Assembly: GCF_013449375.1 (NCBI RefSeq)
Contig: NZ_JACDRR010000005.1
Coordinates: 456,156 to 520,155 of the forward strand
DNA from: Pectobacterium sp. CFBP8739
Lineage (GTDB): Bacteria > Pseudomonadota > Gammaproteobacteria > Enterobacterales > Enterobacteriaceae
Direction of reading: 5' to 3'
Length of the DNA: 64,000 bases
Both the position numbers and the translations under genes were made by a program. Shown here one piece after another: positions 49,457 through 59,805 of the stretch. Under the pieces are notes generated by a model. It had not been told where the DNA came from and did not search any database. It saw only the letters and a program-made list of their open reading frames with translations. Position 1 is the first letter of the stretch. Every line of letters starts with the position of its first letter.

Positions 49457-50992
49457 TCACACGCTACGGCGGGCGAAATCCCGAGGGCGGAATCCCAACA
49501 GCGCCAGCGTGGCAAAATAGGCCCCCGCTCCCGCAACCACCACCAGCAGCAAACGCAAAATTCGCATCGTCATATTGCCGTCATCCCATGCGGGCATCCA
49601 CCACAGCATCCCCAGCAAAACCAGCGACATCACGATAACCGCAACTAGCAGACGCACCAGAAAACCTTTCCAGCCCGGCTGTGGCTGGAAAATATCCTGC
49701 TTACGCAGTTGCCAGTACAACAGCCCTGCATTCAGGCAGGAGGCCAGACCGATGGACAACGCCAGACCAGCATGTTGCAGCGGGCCAATAAAGATCAGGT
49801 TCATCACCTGCGTCAGAATCAGCGTGACGATCGCGATTTTAACCGGCGTCTTGATATCCTGTCGGGAATAAAAACCGGGCACGAGCACTTTGACGACAAT
49901 CAATCCCATCAGCCCAACCGAGTAGGCAATCAGCGCCCGCTGAGTCATTAAAGCATCAAAGGCGCTAAATTTGCCGTACTGGAACAGCGACACCGTTAAC
50001 GGTTGAGCCAAAATACCTAATGCCACCGCGCTCGGGAGCGCCAACAGGAAACACAGGCGGAGCCCCCAATCCATCAGACGGGAGTATTCGTCATGGTTAC
50101 CACTGGCAAAACTCTTCGCCAGAGACGGGAGTAAGATCGTTCCCAGCGCCACACCCAGAACGCCGGAAGGGAACTCCATCAAGCGATCGGCGTAATACAT
50201 CCATGACACCGCACCTTCACTGAGGAAGGACGCGAAAATGGTGTTGATGATGAGCGAAATCTGGCTCACCGAGACGCCCAGAACCGCAGGCCCCATCAGC
50301 TTCATGACTCGCCAAACGCTCGGCTCCCGCCATTTCAGGCGTGGCAATACCAGCATGCCAATCTTTTTCAGATGCGGTAGTTGGTAGCCGAGTTGCAGTA
50401 AACCGCCAACCAACACCGCCCAGGCCAGCGCCATCACCGGTGGGTTAAAATATGGCGCAGCAAACAGCGAGAAACCAATCATGCTGACGTTAAGCAATGT
50501 CGGGGCAAACGCCGGCACCGAGAAACGGTTCCAGGTGTTCAGCACCGACCCTACCATAGAGGTCAGCGAAATCAACAGTATGTAGGGAAACGTGACTCTT
50601 AACAGATCCGAGGTCAGCTCAAAGCGCTCTGGCGTCGCGGCAAAACCGGGAGCGGTCACCATAATAACCCAGGGTGCGGCAACCATTCCCGCAACGGTGA
50701 CCAACGCCAGAATCAGCGTCAGCATACCGGAAACATAAGCGAGGAACGTTCGCGTGGCTTCTTCACCCTGCTGGCTTTTATATTCGGCAAGAATAGGCAC
50801 AAAAGCCTGTGAAAACGCGCCTTCCGCGAAAATCCGCCGGAGCAGGTTGGGCAGTTTAAATGCCACAAAGAAGGCATCCGTCGCCATACCTGCACCAAAA
50901 ATACGCGCAACGATCGCATCGCGCACGAACCCTAAAATGCGCGATAACATGGTCATGGAACTGACGGCAGCCAGTGATTTAAGTAAATTCAT
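49457..50992 (-). CDS. murJ: Lipid II flippase MurJ
   Basis: MurJ flips lipid II across the inner membrane for peptidoglycan synthesis. The product has 511 residues, equal to E. coli, with about 14 transmembrane segments of the MOP superfamily. Conserved blocks are '[20 protein letters not shown]' , '[21 protein letters not shown]' in part, '[17 protein letters not shown]' and '[15 protein letters not shown]'. It is essential in E. coli. In E. coli murJ is followed by the flgN-flgM-flgA region; that region is absent here. Confidence 0.98.
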   Translation of the reverse strand: MNLLKSLAAVSSMTMLSRILGFVRDAIVARIFGAGMATDAFFVAFKLPNLLRRIFAEGAFSQAFVPILAEYKSQQGEEATRTFLAYVSGMLTLILALVTVAGMVAAPWVIMVTAPGFAATPERFELTSDLLRVTFPYILLISLTSMVGSVLNTWNRFSVPAFAPTLLNVSMIGFSLFAAPYFNPPVMALAWAVLVGGLLQLGYQLPHLKKIGMLVLPRLKWREPSVWRVMKLMGPAVLGVSVSQISLIINTIFASFLSEGAVSWMYYADRLMEFPSGVLGVALGTILLPSLAKSFASGNHDEYSRLMDWGLRLCFLLALPSAVALGILAQPLTVSLFQYGKFSAFDALMTQRALIAYSVGLMGLIVVKVLVPGFYSRQDIKTPVKIAIVTLILTQVMNLIFIGPLQHAGLALSIGLASCLNAGLLYWQLRKQDIFQPQPGWKGFLVRLLVAVIVMSLVLLGMLWWMPAWDDGNMTMRILRLLLVVVAGAGAYFATLALLGFRPRDFARRSV

Positions 50993-51119
50993 CCGATTAT
51001 GTTCTGAACGGTTCAGGACCGATTGTTAACCCGTTGAGGTCATCCTGATTGCGAGGTGCGACTAGTCTACGCATTGCGCGAGCAATAGCTACCGCGCATT
51101 GTCATAACCGCTGAACTTT

Positions 51120-52085
51120 TCAGCATTTTCCCAGCAGTTTTTCAATCATGCGTTGGGACAGCAACGCCTGGTTACCGGATGTTTCTGCTGGTTTCCGTTG
51201 TTCAATCGCCGCCATAAAATGCTGCACCGCACCGACAAATCCGCGTTGTTCCAGCGTGGTTTGCCAAGATGGCACGGCTGGGCGGAACGTCACACCGTCG
51301 CGGTCTTCACGCCATTCACGCATCTCATCCACCTGGTAGAGCCCGCCATGGGTAACGGCCTGAACCCATTCCCGCTGGCTGCCAGCCTGACGATGCATGC
51401 TGGTCGTCACCTGACAACCGCCACTCTGGAAATGGTGCTCGGCATACAACAGTTGGCCGTTCGCATTCGCATGCAAGACGCCATCAATCAATTGGACCTC
51501 GCCGCCCGCCAGCCAGAGCGCCGTGTCCACCACGTGCAGGTAGTCATCCAGCAGAGTAAAACGCACATCCTGTGGCCCAACGCCATTAATCCGGTGTTTA
51601 TCCATGCGTAGGGATGCGGGCTGATCCAACCGCTGTTTTAACTGCTGATAGCACGGCGCAAATCGACGATTAAAGCCGACCATCAGAATTTTTTGTCGTT
51701 GCTCCGCCAATTCGACCAGCGCTTCCGCCTGCTCCAGCGTCTCTGCTAGCGGTTTATCCACATAAACATCGACGCCAGCCTTCAGCAGTTGGCTCACAAC
51801 AGAAAAATGGCTGGCGGTGCTGCTGTGCACGAAAACGGCATCGCATTGTGCAGCCAGCGCGTCCAACGCAGAGAAACGCGTCATCCGATAGTGCTGACAA
51901 ATCCGTTGCGTCTTTTGCTGGTCAGGAGAAAAGGCGCCAACCAATTCCCAGCGTTCGGCTTGGCTAAGAATCGGCAAATACGCTTTCTGCGCGATAGAAC
52001 CCAGCCCGACAACGCCGATACGAGGGCGTTGGGTAGTGATGTTCTGCTCTGAAACGCATTCCGCAGACGTAATCTGAGGCTTCAT
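51120..52085 (-). CDS. yceM: Gfo/Idh/MocA-family oxidoreductase YceM (MviM)
   Basis: The product has 321 residues and resembles E. coli YceM throughout. The Rossmann motif is 'IGVVGLGSIAQKAYLPIL'. The EKP-type catalytic motif is 'DVYVDKPLAETLEQAEAL', and 'LMVGFNRRFAPCYQQL' follows. The substrate is unknown. The N-terminus has about 20 residues before the Rossmann fold that E. coli lacks; GGGAGA supports the chosen ATG. It lies between murJ and yceH, as in E. coli. Confidence 0.93.
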   Translation of the reverse strand: MKPQITSAECVSEQNITTQRPRIGVVGLGSIAQKAYLPILSQAERWELVGAFSPDQQKTQRICQHYRMTRFSALDALAAQCDAVFVHSSTASHFSVVSQLLKAGVDVYVDKPLAETLEQAEALVELAEQRQKILMVGFNRRFAPCYQQLKQRLDQPASLRMDKHRINGVGPQDVRFTLLDDYLHVVDTALWLAGGEVQLIDGVLHANANGQLLYAEHHFQSGGCQVTTSMHRQAGSQREWVQAVTHGGLYQVDEMREWREDRDGVTFRPAVPSWQTTLEQRGFVGAVQHFMAAIEQRKPAETSGNQALLSQRMIEKLLGKC

Positions 52086-52113
52086 AACCGACTTTCTCCC
52101 TGATACCGATTGA

Positions 52114-52752
52114 TTACGCTAACAGCGCGGCAAGCTGACGTTTGAGTTCAGCGACCTCTTTTTCTAACGCTTCAACCCGTTCGGTCAGCGGATGTGCATC
52201 ATCGTTTATGCTTTCCGCTTCAGGCGCCGCCGCATCACTGCTCTCACCGCTGAAAAGGTGTCGATAGCGGCTTTCCCGCTTACCCGCTTCTCGCGCCAGA
52301 CGGACGACAAACGGCCCATCGTCACGCTGCTGTAGTTTTTCAAGCGTGGATTCAGCCTCGCTGACATCTGAAAATTCATACAGTCGGGCCGCGCGCGTAC
52401 GCAGTTCACCTGGCGTCTGAGGGCCTCGCAATAGCAGCGTTGTCACCAACGCCACTTCCGCTGGTGACAGTTTCAGGTCGCCAAACTCAGAATTGCAAAA
52501 ACGATGTTCATACTTCACGACACGATTACCAAAACCGCTGAGCGTGCGCAGGAAATGCTTCTTCACGAGTAAATCCAGCGTTTGCTGCACCTCGCTTTCA
52601 CTCAGTTCCATCACAGGTTCGCGGTTGGTTTTCTGATTACAGGCCGTGGTGATGCCGTTTAACGACATCGGATATTGATCCGGCGTGGTGATCTGCTTTT
52701 CCAGCATGCAGCCAATCACGCGAGCTTCACGAGCATCCAATTGGTATTTCAT
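52114..52752 (-). CDS. yceH: YceH family protein (DUF480)
   Basis: The product has 212 residues from the second of two adjacent ATGs, at 52752, which is better spaced from AAGGA. Two winged-helix domains are visible, with '[20 protein letters not shown]' in the first and '[20 protein letters not shown]' in the second. A C-terminal coiled coil ('[20 protein letters not shown]') follows. The function is unknown. It lies 9 bases after rimJ, so the two are one transcript. Confidence 0.94.
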   Translation of the reverse strand: MKYQLDAREARVIGCMLEKQITTPDQYPMSLNGITTACNQKTNREPVMELSESEVQQTLDLLVKKHFLRTLSGFGNRVVKYEHRFCNSEFGDLKLSPAEVALVTTLLLRGPQTPGELRTRAARLYEFSDVSEAESTLEKLQQRDDGPFVVRLAREAGKRESRYRHLFSGESSDAAAPEAESINDDAHPLTERVEALEKEVAELKRQLAALLA

Positions 52753-52761
52753 CATTTTTCC

Positions 52762-53346
52762 TTAACGTGGAGACTTCCACTCGGCGTTGGTCAGCGCGGT
52801 TAATACATGGTCCTGCCATTTGCCGTCAATCAGCAAATAATCTTTCGCATAACCCTCACGTTCAAACCCCAAACGTGCCAGCAAATTCCCACTACGCTGG
52901 TTATGCGGCATATAGTTAGCCATGATGCGGTGCATATGCTGCTGACGCTGCATATAACGTATTGCCGGTTGCAGCGCTTCGTACATCAGCCCCTGCCCCT
53001 GCCATTTTTGGCCGAGCGAATAGCCCAGATAGCAGGCATGAAACGATCCCCGTAGCACGTTGCTGAAATTAGCCACGCCGTAGACTTCGTTTTCATTCTG
53101 ATCCAACAAGAGGAAGTAATAGGCGCTGCCCTGCTTATGCATATCGTTAATTACGCTCAGCCGCGCCTGCCAGCCTGATGGATAGCAATGGCTGGCATCT
53201 CTCACGGGTTCCCACGGCTTAAGGAAATCACGGTTTTCAGAATAGTATTCAGCCAGACGCCATGCATCACGTTCATGGGCCAGACGCACCACCAGCCTGT
53301 CGGTTGTCAATTGCACTCTTGCTGGCGTTGAACGGTAGCCAAACAT
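52762..53346 (-). CDS. rimJ: Ribosomal protein S5 alanine N-acetyltransferase
   Basis: RimJ acetylates the N-terminal alanine of ribosomal protein S5. The product has 194 residues, as in E. coli, with a GNAT fold. '[20 protein letters not shown]' carries the acetyl-CoA-binding Q/RxxGxG/A motif, and '[20 protein letters not shown]' is the usual C-terminal block. It is the first gene of rimJ-yceH and is divergent from mdtH. Confidence 0.95.
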   Translation of the reverse strand: MFGYRSTPARVQLTTDRLVVRLAHERDAWRLAEYYSENRDFLKPWEPVRDASHCYPSGWQARLSVINDMHKQGSAYYFLLLDQNENEVYGVANFSNVLRGSFHACYLGYSLGQKWQGQGLMYEALQPAIRYMQRQQHMHRIMANYMPHNQRSGNLLARLGFEREGYAKDYLLIDGKWQDHVLTALTNAEWKSPR

Positions 53347-53661
53347 TTTTCCCCCTGCCTCGCCATGTTATCGATAAGTAAAATTAATCGCCGCTGAAAA
53401 AATCACTATTCCACATAAGCAGAAAATATCGGCATTTCCGATAATCCTTACTATAACCACATAAATTCAGCGACGTAAAATCCTCGTCGCCGAGTTATTG
53501 CGCAGTTGAATCAGGAAAGCCATTTTTTCTCGCCGAAATGCTACTCGGATAACGTTAAATCGATAAAAAAATATTATCCAACAATAGGCTATACCAAAGT
53601 CGAATTAGAGTACAAAATAGTCACGTCTGTTATTTTCCTCCTTTCTTCGTTGTGGTGAAAC
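53347..53661. other. Intergenic region between divergent rimJ and mdtH
   Basis: 315 AT-rich bases with promoter-like sequences only. No RNA gene or ORF could be supported. Confidence 0.4.
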
Positions 53662-54867
53662 ATGCCTCTGATGTCGCAAGCTCGGAGCTTGGGTAAATAT
53701 TTTTTATTACTCGATAATATGCTGGTGGTTCTGGGATTCTTTGTTGTCTTTCCCCTTATTTCCATTCGTTTTGTCGACGATCTCGGCTGGGCGGCATTAT
53801 TAGTCGGTATCGCATTGGGGTTGCGTCAGTTTATTCAGCAGGGGCTCGGTATTTTCGGCGGGGCCATTGCTGACCGTTTTGGTGCCAAACCGATGATTAT
53901 TACCGGGATGCTGCTACGCGCCTCCGGTTTTGTGTTCATGGCAATTGCCGACGAACCCTGGCTGCTTTGGCTGTCTTGTGCGCTATCCGGCCTCGGCGGC
54001 ACCCTCTTCGATCCGCCGCGTACCGCACTGGTCATCAAGTTGATTCGTCCACAAGAACGCGGCCGTTTTTACTCGCTGTTAATGATGCAGGACAGCGCTG
54101 GTGCTGTTATCGGCGCCCTTATCGGCAGTTGGCTGCTCCAGTACGATTTTGAGATCGTCTGCTGGGCGGGTGCCGTCATCTTCGTTCTCGCGGCGGCGCT
54201 CAATGCCTGGTTGCTGCCAGCCTATCGCATCTCAACGGTCAAAACACCGATAGTGGAAGGGTTGACACGCGTTATTCGCGATCGCCGTTTCCTGATGTAT
54301 GTATTAACTCTAACGGGCTACTACATGCTGGCCGTGCAGGTGCTGTTAATGCTGCCGATTATGGTCAACGAGCTCGCTGGGACGCCGTCTGCGGTGAAAT
54401 GGATGTACGCCATTGAAGCAACGCTGTCGCTGACGCTGCTGTACCCTATCGCCCGCTGGAGCGAGAAACGTTTCCGGCTGGAACAGCGTCTGATGGCGGG
54501 GCTTTTTATCATGTCCGTCAGCATGTTCCCCATTGGGATGACAACAGAGCTGCAAACCCTGCTGCTGCTAATCAGCCTGTTTTACGTTGGTTCGATTATC
54601 GCCGAACCCGCGCGTGAAACCTTGAGCGCCTCGCTGGCAGATTCCAGAGCCAGAGGCAGCTATATGGGGTTCAGTCGGCTTGGGCTGGCGCTCGGTGGTG
54701 CGATTGGTTATAGCGGTGGCGGTTGGCTGTTCGATACCGGACATGCGTTGAACCAGCCGGAACTGCCGTGGTTCATGCTCGGCACTATCGGGTTCCTAAC
54801 ATTAGCCGCACTGTATTGGCAGTTCAATCAACGCCGCATCGAGCCTGCGATGTTGCGTGGTCATTAG
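53662..54867 (+). CDS. mdtH: Major facilitator multidrug efflux protein MdtH
   Basis: A 12-helix MFS proton antiporter linked in E. coli to quinolone resistance when overproduced. The product has 401 residues. Conserved blocks are '[20 protein letters not shown]', '[18 protein letters not shown]' (MFS motif A), '[20 protein letters not shown]' and '[20 protein letters not shown]'. The gene beside it differs from E. coli: grxB is absent and yceB follows directly. Confidence 0.95.
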   Translation: MPLMSQARSLGKYFLLLDNMLVVLGFFVVFPLISIRFVDDLGWAALLVGIALGLRQFIQQGLGIFGGAIADRFGAKPMIITGMLLRASGFVFMAIADEPWLLWLSCALSGLGGTLFDPPRTALVIKLIRPQERGRFYSLLMMQDSAGAVIGALIGSWLLQYDFEIVCWAGAVIFVLAAALNAWLLPAYRISTVKTPIVEGLTRVIRDRRFLMYVLTLTGYYMLAVQVLLMLPIMVNELAGTPSAVKWMYAIEATLSLTLLYPIARWSEKRFRLEQRLMAGLFIMSVSMFPIGMTTELQTLLLLISLFYVGSIIAEPARETLSASLADSRARGSYMGFSRLGLALGGAIGYSGGGWLFDTGHALNQPELPWFMLGTIGFLTLAALYWQFNQRRIEPAMLRGH

Positions 54868-54969
54868 TCGACGTGTTGTTTTTTATCGCAAACTTACGGG
54901 ATAACATGGCGAAACAGACTCAGGTTACACTGCTCAGCAGCCTAGCAATCTAACCCTTCGATTTACTCC

Positions 54970-54999
54970 GCCGCTTCTTCTTGAAGCGGCGTTTCTCTG
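54970..54999 (+). terminator. Terminator after mdtH
   Basis: GCCGCTTC / GAAGCGGC forms an 8-bp stem with a 5-base loop followed by GTTTCTCTGCTGTTT, a moderate U-rich tail, about 100 bases after the mdtH stop. Confidence 0.65.
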
Positions 55000-55153
55000 C
55001 TGTTTCAGTGCTATCCTATTGTTTAACCTATGCATCAAGCGCACGCTGCCGATACGTAATCGAGTTGGTTGCTAACACCAATAGATTGCCCGTATGAACA
55101 CACGCCACCGATGAGTGGGTTGTGCGCGTCAATAGCATTAAGAGGTCAGAATA

Positions 55154-55720
55154 ATGAAAAAATCAGGATGGATGACCGCGGCCGCAGTGCTGCTGGCTTT
55201 TACACTCAGCGGCTGTAATAAACTCACGCAATACACGCTCAGTGAGCAAGAAGTGAATGAGTACCTGCAAAAACACAATGATTATCAGAAACAGCTGGGC
55301 GTGCCCGGCGTAGTGGATGCCCATATTGTGTTAACAGAACTGTCCAGCCAGATTGGTCGGGCAGAACCGGGGAAAGTGACGCTGACGGGCAACGCGAAAG
55401 TCGATATTTCCTCTTTGTTGGGCAATCAGGCTGCTGATATGAAACTGACCCTGAAAGCACAACCGGTATTTGATAAAACACAGGGCGCGATTTATCTGAA
55501 AGACATGGAACTGGTCGATTACACCGTTCAACCGGAAAAAATGCAGACAGTAATGAAAACACTAAGCCCTTACCTCAATCAATCCCTGAAAAGCTATTTT
55601 GATCAAAAACCGGCTTACGTGTTGAATGCAGATAAGAGCACAACGGAATCGATGGCGAAGAAGATGGCGAAAGGCATCGAAATCAAACCTGGCCAGATCG
55701 TTATCCTGTTTACTGACTAA
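55154..55720 (+). CDS. yceB: Lipoprotein YceB (DUF1439)
   Basis: The product has 188 residues. The lipobox 'LLAFTLSGC' places the lipidated cysteine at C21; the next residues are N and K, consistent with outer-membrane sorting. The body matches E. coli YceB: 'LTQYTLSEQEVNEYLQKHND', 'GVPGVVDAHIVLTELSSQIG', 'VQPEKMQTVMKTLSPYLNQS'. The fold is probably a lipid-binding tubular (SMP-like or LptE-like) domain, but the function is unknown. AGAGG supplies the ribosome binding site. Confidence 0.94.
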   Translation: MKKSGWMTAAAVLLAFTLSGCNKLTQYTLSEQEVNEYLQKHNDYQKQLGVPGVVDAHIVLTELSSQIGRAEPGKVTLTGNAKVDISSLLGNQAADMKLTLKAQPVFDKTQGAIYLKDMELVDYTVQPEKMQTVMKTLSPYLNQSLKSYFDQKPAYVLNADKSTTESMAKKMAKGIEIKPGQIVILFTD

Positions 55721-55798
55721 TACTGACTCGCCGATAGCACACGTCATGTTTGCTATCGGCGCACTAGATTTCATACTACGGGGTTTCATACCCGCGTA

Positions 55799-56377
55799 TT
55801 ATTCTTCTGCTTCCGACTCATCTTCTTCATCGCTTTCACCCAGTTCATCTCGCATGGCTTCCAGTGCCTCACGGCAAACGATCGCCAGCGTACGATAAAA
55901 TGCAGTGGTAGCGTGACTTTCTACTTTCCCGAGAAAACGATCGCTCCACGGTAAGAGATATTCATCAAACAGGGTAATCTGTGCAGCGGTTTCGTCTTCT
56001 TGTGCCTGATCTTCCAGCCATGACGCGGCAAGCAACAAGCTACCAAAATGCCCAACCACACCACCGTCATTTAACGGCATACCGCGCTGTTGTAGAAAGG
56101 TACGAATTTCCGCATCATCAGTATCACTTTCATAGGATGAGCGCAGCGGCGACACCGAGCCGTTCTCACTATCAAACAGCGCCTGATAATCCGCAGCCAT
56201 TGCGGGTAAATCCAATCCCTTTTGCAAACGGGCCAACAAGGCATCCTGCTCCAGCGGCCAATGCTGCGCCAATTTCCCCTCTTTAATCAGCGTGAACAGC
56301 GGCGTCAGCAAAGGATCTTGTGGCTGGCGATAAAACAGCGTGCCCAATAGGCGGCACACAATAGAAAACTCGTTCAT
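55799..56377 (-). CDS. ycdY: TorD-family molybdoenzyme chaperone YcdY
   Basis: The product has 192 residues and is all-helical, of the TorD/DmsD/NarJ type that helps fold and deliver molybdoenzymes. In E. coli YcdY is linked to activity of the phosphatase YcdX. Matching blocks are 'MNEFSIVCRLLGTLFYRQPQ', 'PLFTLIKEGKLAQHWPLEQD' and 'LLLAASWLEDQAQEDE'. The C-terminus is an acidic tail ('ELGESDEEDESEAEE'). It lies 46 bases downstream of ycdX on the same strand. Confidence 0.94.
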   Translation of the reverse strand: MNEFSIVCRLLGTLFYRQPQDPLLTPLFTLIKEGKLAQHWPLEQDALLARLQKGLDLPAMAADYQALFDSENGSVSPLRSSYESDTDDAEIRTFLQQRGMPLNDGGVVGHFGSLLLAASWLEDQAQEDETAAQITLFDEYLLPWSDRFLGKVESHATTAFYRTLAIVCREALEAMRDELGESDEEDESEAEE

Positions 56378-56423
56378 TGATAACCCTATTTGTTTTTAAG
56401 TAACAGTATGTTAAGTGACTGAG

Positions 56424-57161
56424 TCACAAATCAGCAAGTTCAGCGATAGCAGGCATTCCCCGCTGTTCGAGAAAATCCAATACGCGCCGAGGGCTTACAT
56501 TCAATATCCGATCCTGCGGGAAATTCACTTCCTGCAAAATACGTTCACAGTGAGTAAAGTCTCCCAGAGAAAATGCGATATGGGAATCAGAACCTAAAGA
56601 AAGTAACCCACCGGCATCACGCACGGCTTCCGCAATCGCCCGACAGTTTGGCTCACTGCCTTTACGCGAATGCATGAAAGAGGAATTATTCAGCTCCAGC
56701 GCCACGTTGTATTTCGCCGCGGCTTCCGCAATCGCGCGGATATCGACAGGAAATTTCGGGTTACCGGGGTGGCTAATGATATGTGCGTCGCCACGTGCCA
56801 TGGTCGCGATCATCGCCGTCGTATGCGTGTCTTTATCCTGTGGTGGAAAAACCGGTTCATGAAAGCCCGCGATAATCACATCAACCTGATCCAACATGGG
56901 TCCGGTACAGTCGATGTCGCCTTCAATGTTTTTTATATTCGCTTCGATACCGCGCAGGATACCTACGCCATCCACCAGACGCGGCCAAACGCGCATATTC
57001 ATGAAGTGCCAGTAATGCGGTGCATCCGCCATATCTGGGCCATGATCGGTAATGGCGAACAGGCGGATATTCTTCTGTTGTGCTTCAGCAATGTAATCGT
57101 GCAGGGTACTGTAGGCGTGTGTGCTGGCAACGGTGTGCATATGTAAATCGACGGGATACAT
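56424..57161 (-). CDS. ycdX: PHP-domain phosphatase YcdX
   Basis: The product has 245 residues, as in E. coli, and carries a polymerase-and-histidinol-phosphatase domain with a trinuclear zinc site. Ligand motifs are visible: '[12 protein letters not shown]', '[10 protein letters not shown]', 'GIEANIKN', '[10 protein letters not shown]', '[10 protein letters not shown]' and 'LGSDSHIAF'. It is required for swarming in E. coli and acts with YcdY, which is encoded next. GGAGAACC precedes the ATG. Confidence 0.96.
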   Translation of the reverse strand: MYPVDLHMHTVASTHAYSTLHDYIAEAQQKNIRLFAITDHGPDMADAPHYWHFMNMRVWPRLVDGVGILRGIEANIKNIEGDIDCTGPMLDQVDVIIAGFHEPVFPPQDKDTHTTAMIATMARGDAHIISHPGNPKFPVDIRAIAEAAAKYNVALELNNSSFMHSRKGSEPNCRAIAEAVRDAGGLLSLGSDSHIAFSLGDFTHCERILQEVNFPQDRILNVSPRRVLDFLEQRGMPAIAELADL

Positions 57162-57374
57162 AGGTTCTCCTGAGTCAATGTTTGCAAATCAGCATACCAT
57201 TTTCAGGGCTATTCCGCAGCCAGCAAACGGAATGACAACGCATGATTAACACAAATGAAACATCAGCATTTTTCGTCACGACGGGGAATGGATGAAGGTG
57301 AGCGCAAAAACGGTGAGCAAAGCAACAAATTGCGTTAACTTTAGCTAATTGCGCGCATTGAATGCAGAAGTTTG

Positions 57375-57403
57375 TTGACGCTGTTCGGCAATTTACCTAC
57401 ATT
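57375..57403 (+). promoter_or_regulatory. Promoter of tRNA-Ser(GGA)
   Basis: TTGACG and TACATT are separated by 17 bases, followed by a GC-rich discriminator (GCGCCG), the usual pattern for stringently controlled stable RNA promoters. The tRNA starts about 35 bases downstream. Confidence 0.75.
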
Positions 57404-57439
57404 AGCGCCGTCCGCTGAGATGTAAGACGGCGAGACCCC

Positions 57440-57529
57440 GGTGAGGTGTCCGAGAGGCTGAAGGAGCACGCCTGGAAAGTGTGTATACGTGAAAACGTAT
57501 CAAGGGTTCGAATCCCTTCCTCACCGCCA
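57440..57529 (+). tRNA. tRNA-Ser with GGA anticodon
   Basis: A 90-nt class II tRNA with encoded CCA. The acceptor stem pairs GGTGAGG with CCTCACC. The anticodon loop reads CCTGGAAAG with anticodon GGA (codons UCC, UCU). The long variable arm (TATACGTGAAAACGTAT) is typical of serine. The T-loop GGTTCGAATCC is standard. E. coli serX lies in the same neighbourhood as ycdX. Confidence 0.97.
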
Positions 57530-57530
57530 T

Positions 57531-57577
57531 ATAAAAGAAAACGCCCTTGACGTAAGTCAGGGGCGTTTTCTTTTATG
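57531..57577. terminator. Terminator of tRNA-Ser, 21-bp inverted repeat
   Basis: ATAAAAGAAAACGCCCTTGAC (57531-57551) pairs with GTCAGGGGCGTTTTCTTTTA and T (57556-57576) across a 4-base loop, with one G-T pair. It has A- and U-rich flanks and begins one base after the tRNA CCA. A second copy of its right part lies at 57713. Confidence 0.85.
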
Positions 57578-57764
57578 GTGATGGAACGGATGAGATGACT
57601 TGACAGGGTTCGACAAAACGACAGGATTGGCGTTTTGGACCGCCAACGGCGGCCCGTAGGGCGAGCGGCAGGACGCCGCGAGTCAATCCCCCCAATATAC
57701 TCATCCCAACCACCCTTGACGTAAGTCAGGGGCGTTTTCTTTTATGGTGATGGAACGGATGAGA
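57544..57764. repeat. 52-bp direct repeat pair downstream of tRNA-Ser
   Basis: The 52 bases 57544-57595, from CCCTTGACGTAAGTCAGGGG to GATGGAACGGATGAGA, are repeated exactly at 57713-57764; a further CTTGACAGGGTTC also recurs (57600 and 57769 regions). The period is 169 bp. The unique middle is GC-rich (GGCGTTTTGGACCGCC... GGACGCCGCG, about 57630-57682). No gene is present. Confidence 0.85.
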
Positions 57765-57816
57765 AACCTTGACAGGGTTCATTCTATTATCTGAACCCTG
57801 CCGTTTGTTGTTGCAG

Positions 57817-59376
57817 CTATCTTGCCCCCAACGCCAAATAGCTGCCTGCGGATTCATCAACGCGGAACTGTTCAACGGTGCGTGACAGCTCCTGCGCCTG
57901 CTCACTCAGCGATCTCGCTGCGGCCAGCGCTTCTTCAACCAGTGCCGCATTCTGCTCAGTGCTTTGATCCATCTGCGATATCGCGAGATTGACCTGCTCA
58001 ATCCCAGAGCGCTGCTCTGCACTCGCCACACTGATTTCGCCCATCATGGACGTGACGCGGTGTACGCTTTCAACGACTTCACTCATGGTATCGCCAGCCT
58101 GCTTCACGAAATCCGTGCCCTCGCCCACCTTGGCAACGGAATCATCAATCAGGCCTTTAATTTCCCGAGCGGCGGATGCAGATCGCTGCGCCAACGTACG
58201 GACTTCACTCGCGACTACGGCGAAGCCACGGCCTTGTTCACCGGCGCGCGCTGCTTCTACCGCCGCGTTCAAGGCCAGAATGTTGGTCTGGAAAGCGATA
58301 CTATCAATCACGCCGATAATATCGACAATTTTGCGTGATGATAGGCTGATGGAATCCATCGTCACGACAACCCGGCTGACAACGTCACCACCGCGCACCG
58401 CCACATCCGACGCCGATACCGCGAGTTCATTCGCATAGCGTGCATTGTCCGCATTCTGTTTTACTGCCGCAGTCAGCTGTTCCATTGCCGCCGCCGTCTG
58501 TTCTAATGCGTTGGCCTGTGATTCGGTACGCGCAGACAAATCGCCGTTACCTGATGCAATTTGCGTTGAAGCAGTAGCAATCGAGTTGGTACTGCTGCGA
58601 ACCTGATTCACCAAATGAGACAGGTTGTCGCGCATCGCGCGGATAGCGTAAAGAATACTGGTTTGATCGTCCTGCTTTGTTTCAACAGCGACACGTAAAT
58701 TACCTTCCGCAATTTCGCGTACGATATCGACAGCATACTGCGGCTCACCGCCGAGCTGGCGCATCAGCGTACGGAACATGTTCCACGCAAACGCAGAAAT
58801 GATTAACAGCAGAATCAACCCTAAGGACAACAGGATCAATGCATTACGCCAGAATGTTTGCTGGATATCGTCAATGTAATCACCGTAGCCAATCGTCCAG
58901 TCCCAAGGCTCAAATTTCATGACGGCATAAAGTTTCTCAACCTTATTCTGCTGCCCCGGACGCGTCCCTTCTGCAATCACGGTGCCGATCGTCTTGCCCT
59001 GAAGCGAAGCGCGGTAGCGTTCTCCTGCTTCTTTGCCGCCGTTAGCATCGATAATGCCAATACGTTTAGGGTTAGGGTGAACATAGTTCACATCATTCGT
59101 ATAGCCGCGCACAAAGAAATAGCGATCGCCCTGATGGAAACTGCCGATCGCGCGTTTAGCCTCTTTTTCCGCTTCCTCGTGCGACAACTGACCGCTTTTT
59201 TCAAGGTCATACGCCTTTTGTGCCGCCGAATGAGCCAATTCAACTAAGGTAGAAAGCTGGCCGATGCGTTCGCTCATCATCGTGTTATAGAGCGTATTCA
59301 GTGCCACCGCAGATAAAATTAACATCCCTAATAAGGTCGTACCGCATAGCAGTGCAATTCTGGTTCGTAATTTCAC
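57817..59376 (-). CDS. Methyl-accepting chemotaxis protein with periplasmic Cache domain
   Basis: The product has 519 residues. A first membrane segment lies at about residues 7-29. A periplasmic single-Cache-type domain follows (about 30-185, '[20 protein letters not shown]' in part). A second membrane segment lies at about 190-210, then HAMP, then the cytoplasmic signalling domain. The hairpin tip, '[20 protein letters not shown]', is intact. Methylation helices are recognisable ('[17 protein letters not shown]'). The C-terminus ends 'SYLALGAR' with no NWETF-type pentapeptide for CheR/CheB tethering. It should sense a small ligand such as a carboxylate. It stands alone. Confidence 0.93.
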   Translation of the reverse strand: MKLRTRIALLCGTTLLGMLILSAVALNTLYNTMMSERIGQLSTLVELAHSAAQKAYDLEKSGQLSHEEAEKEAKRAIGSFHQGDRYFFVRGYTNDVNYVHPNPKRIGIIDANGGKEAGERYRASLQGKTIGTVIAEGTRPGQQNKVEKLYAVMKFEPWDWTIGYGDYIDDIQQTFWRNALILLSLGLILLLIISAFAWNMFRTLMRQLGGEPQYAVDIVREIAEGNLRVAVETKQDDQTSILYAIRAMRDNLSHLVNQVRSSTNSIATASTQIASGNGDLSARTESQANALEQTAAAMEQLTAAVKQNADNARYANELAVSASDVAVRGGDVVSRVVVTMDSISLSSRKIVDIIGVIDSIAFQTNILALNAAVEAARAGEQGRGFAVVASEVRTLAQRSASAAREIKGLIDDSVAKVGEGTDFVKQAGDTMSEVVESVHRVTSMMGEISVASAEQRSGIEQVNLAISQMDQSTEQNAALVEEALAAARSLSEQAQELSRTVEQFRVDESAGSYLALGAR

Positions 59377-59751
59377 TATATATTTCTCTCTAACCGTTTT
59401 TCAGAAAATTCCGAACAAAAAATTACACTACATTGGCGTTCTGAACCATACCATCCAGGGAGTAATGATAGATTTTTTAACAATAAATAATGAAAAATCA
59501 TCCTATTCGCTCAGATTAAAGACGATATCGAGCAATAAAGACGGAAAATAGTGATAAAAATGATCGAAATCGAAATTAATAGGTAAATAACGTTACAGAA
59601 ATAACCAACGCCCCCAGAGTGTTCTCTGAGGTCCCATCGGTTTACCGATCGTGTTTATCTATCGCGTTCGTTGATGGTGTTCGTGAGTCGTGTCTGTCGA
59701 TGGCTCTACATCGATGAACAGAGAGAAGAAGAATCAGGGTATTTGGCCCCT
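59377..59751. other. Intergenic region between rmf and the chemoreceptor gene
   Basis: Both flanking genes are on the minus strand, so the left part should hold the chemoreceptor promoter. Short hairpins occur (TCGATG / CATCGA at 59698-59715; ATCGG / CCGAT near 59636-59650). No ORF is supported. Confidence 0.4.
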
Positions 59752-59782
59752 AAAAAACAAAAGCCTCCGCAAAAGCGGAGGC
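59752..59782 (-). terminator. Terminator of rmf
   Basis: GCCTCCGC / GCGGAGGC forms an 8-bp stem with an AAAA loop followed on the minus strand by TTTTGTTTTTT, 24 bases after the rmf stop. Confidence 0.85.
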
Positions 59783-59805
59783 GTTCCCTCTAATGACAAG
59801 GCGCG

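Noticed and set aside
54906..54953. 15-codon ORF (MAKQTQVTLLSSLAI) followed by a hairpin, attenuator-like
   Set aside because: No run of regulatory codons or alternative pairing is visible; the hairpin is adequately explained as the mdtH terminator.
57255..57280. KdgR-like sequence (AATGAAACATCAG) between ycdX and the tRNA
   Set aside because: Only the left half resembles a KdgR box; the right half does not, and neither neighbouring gene is a pectin gene.
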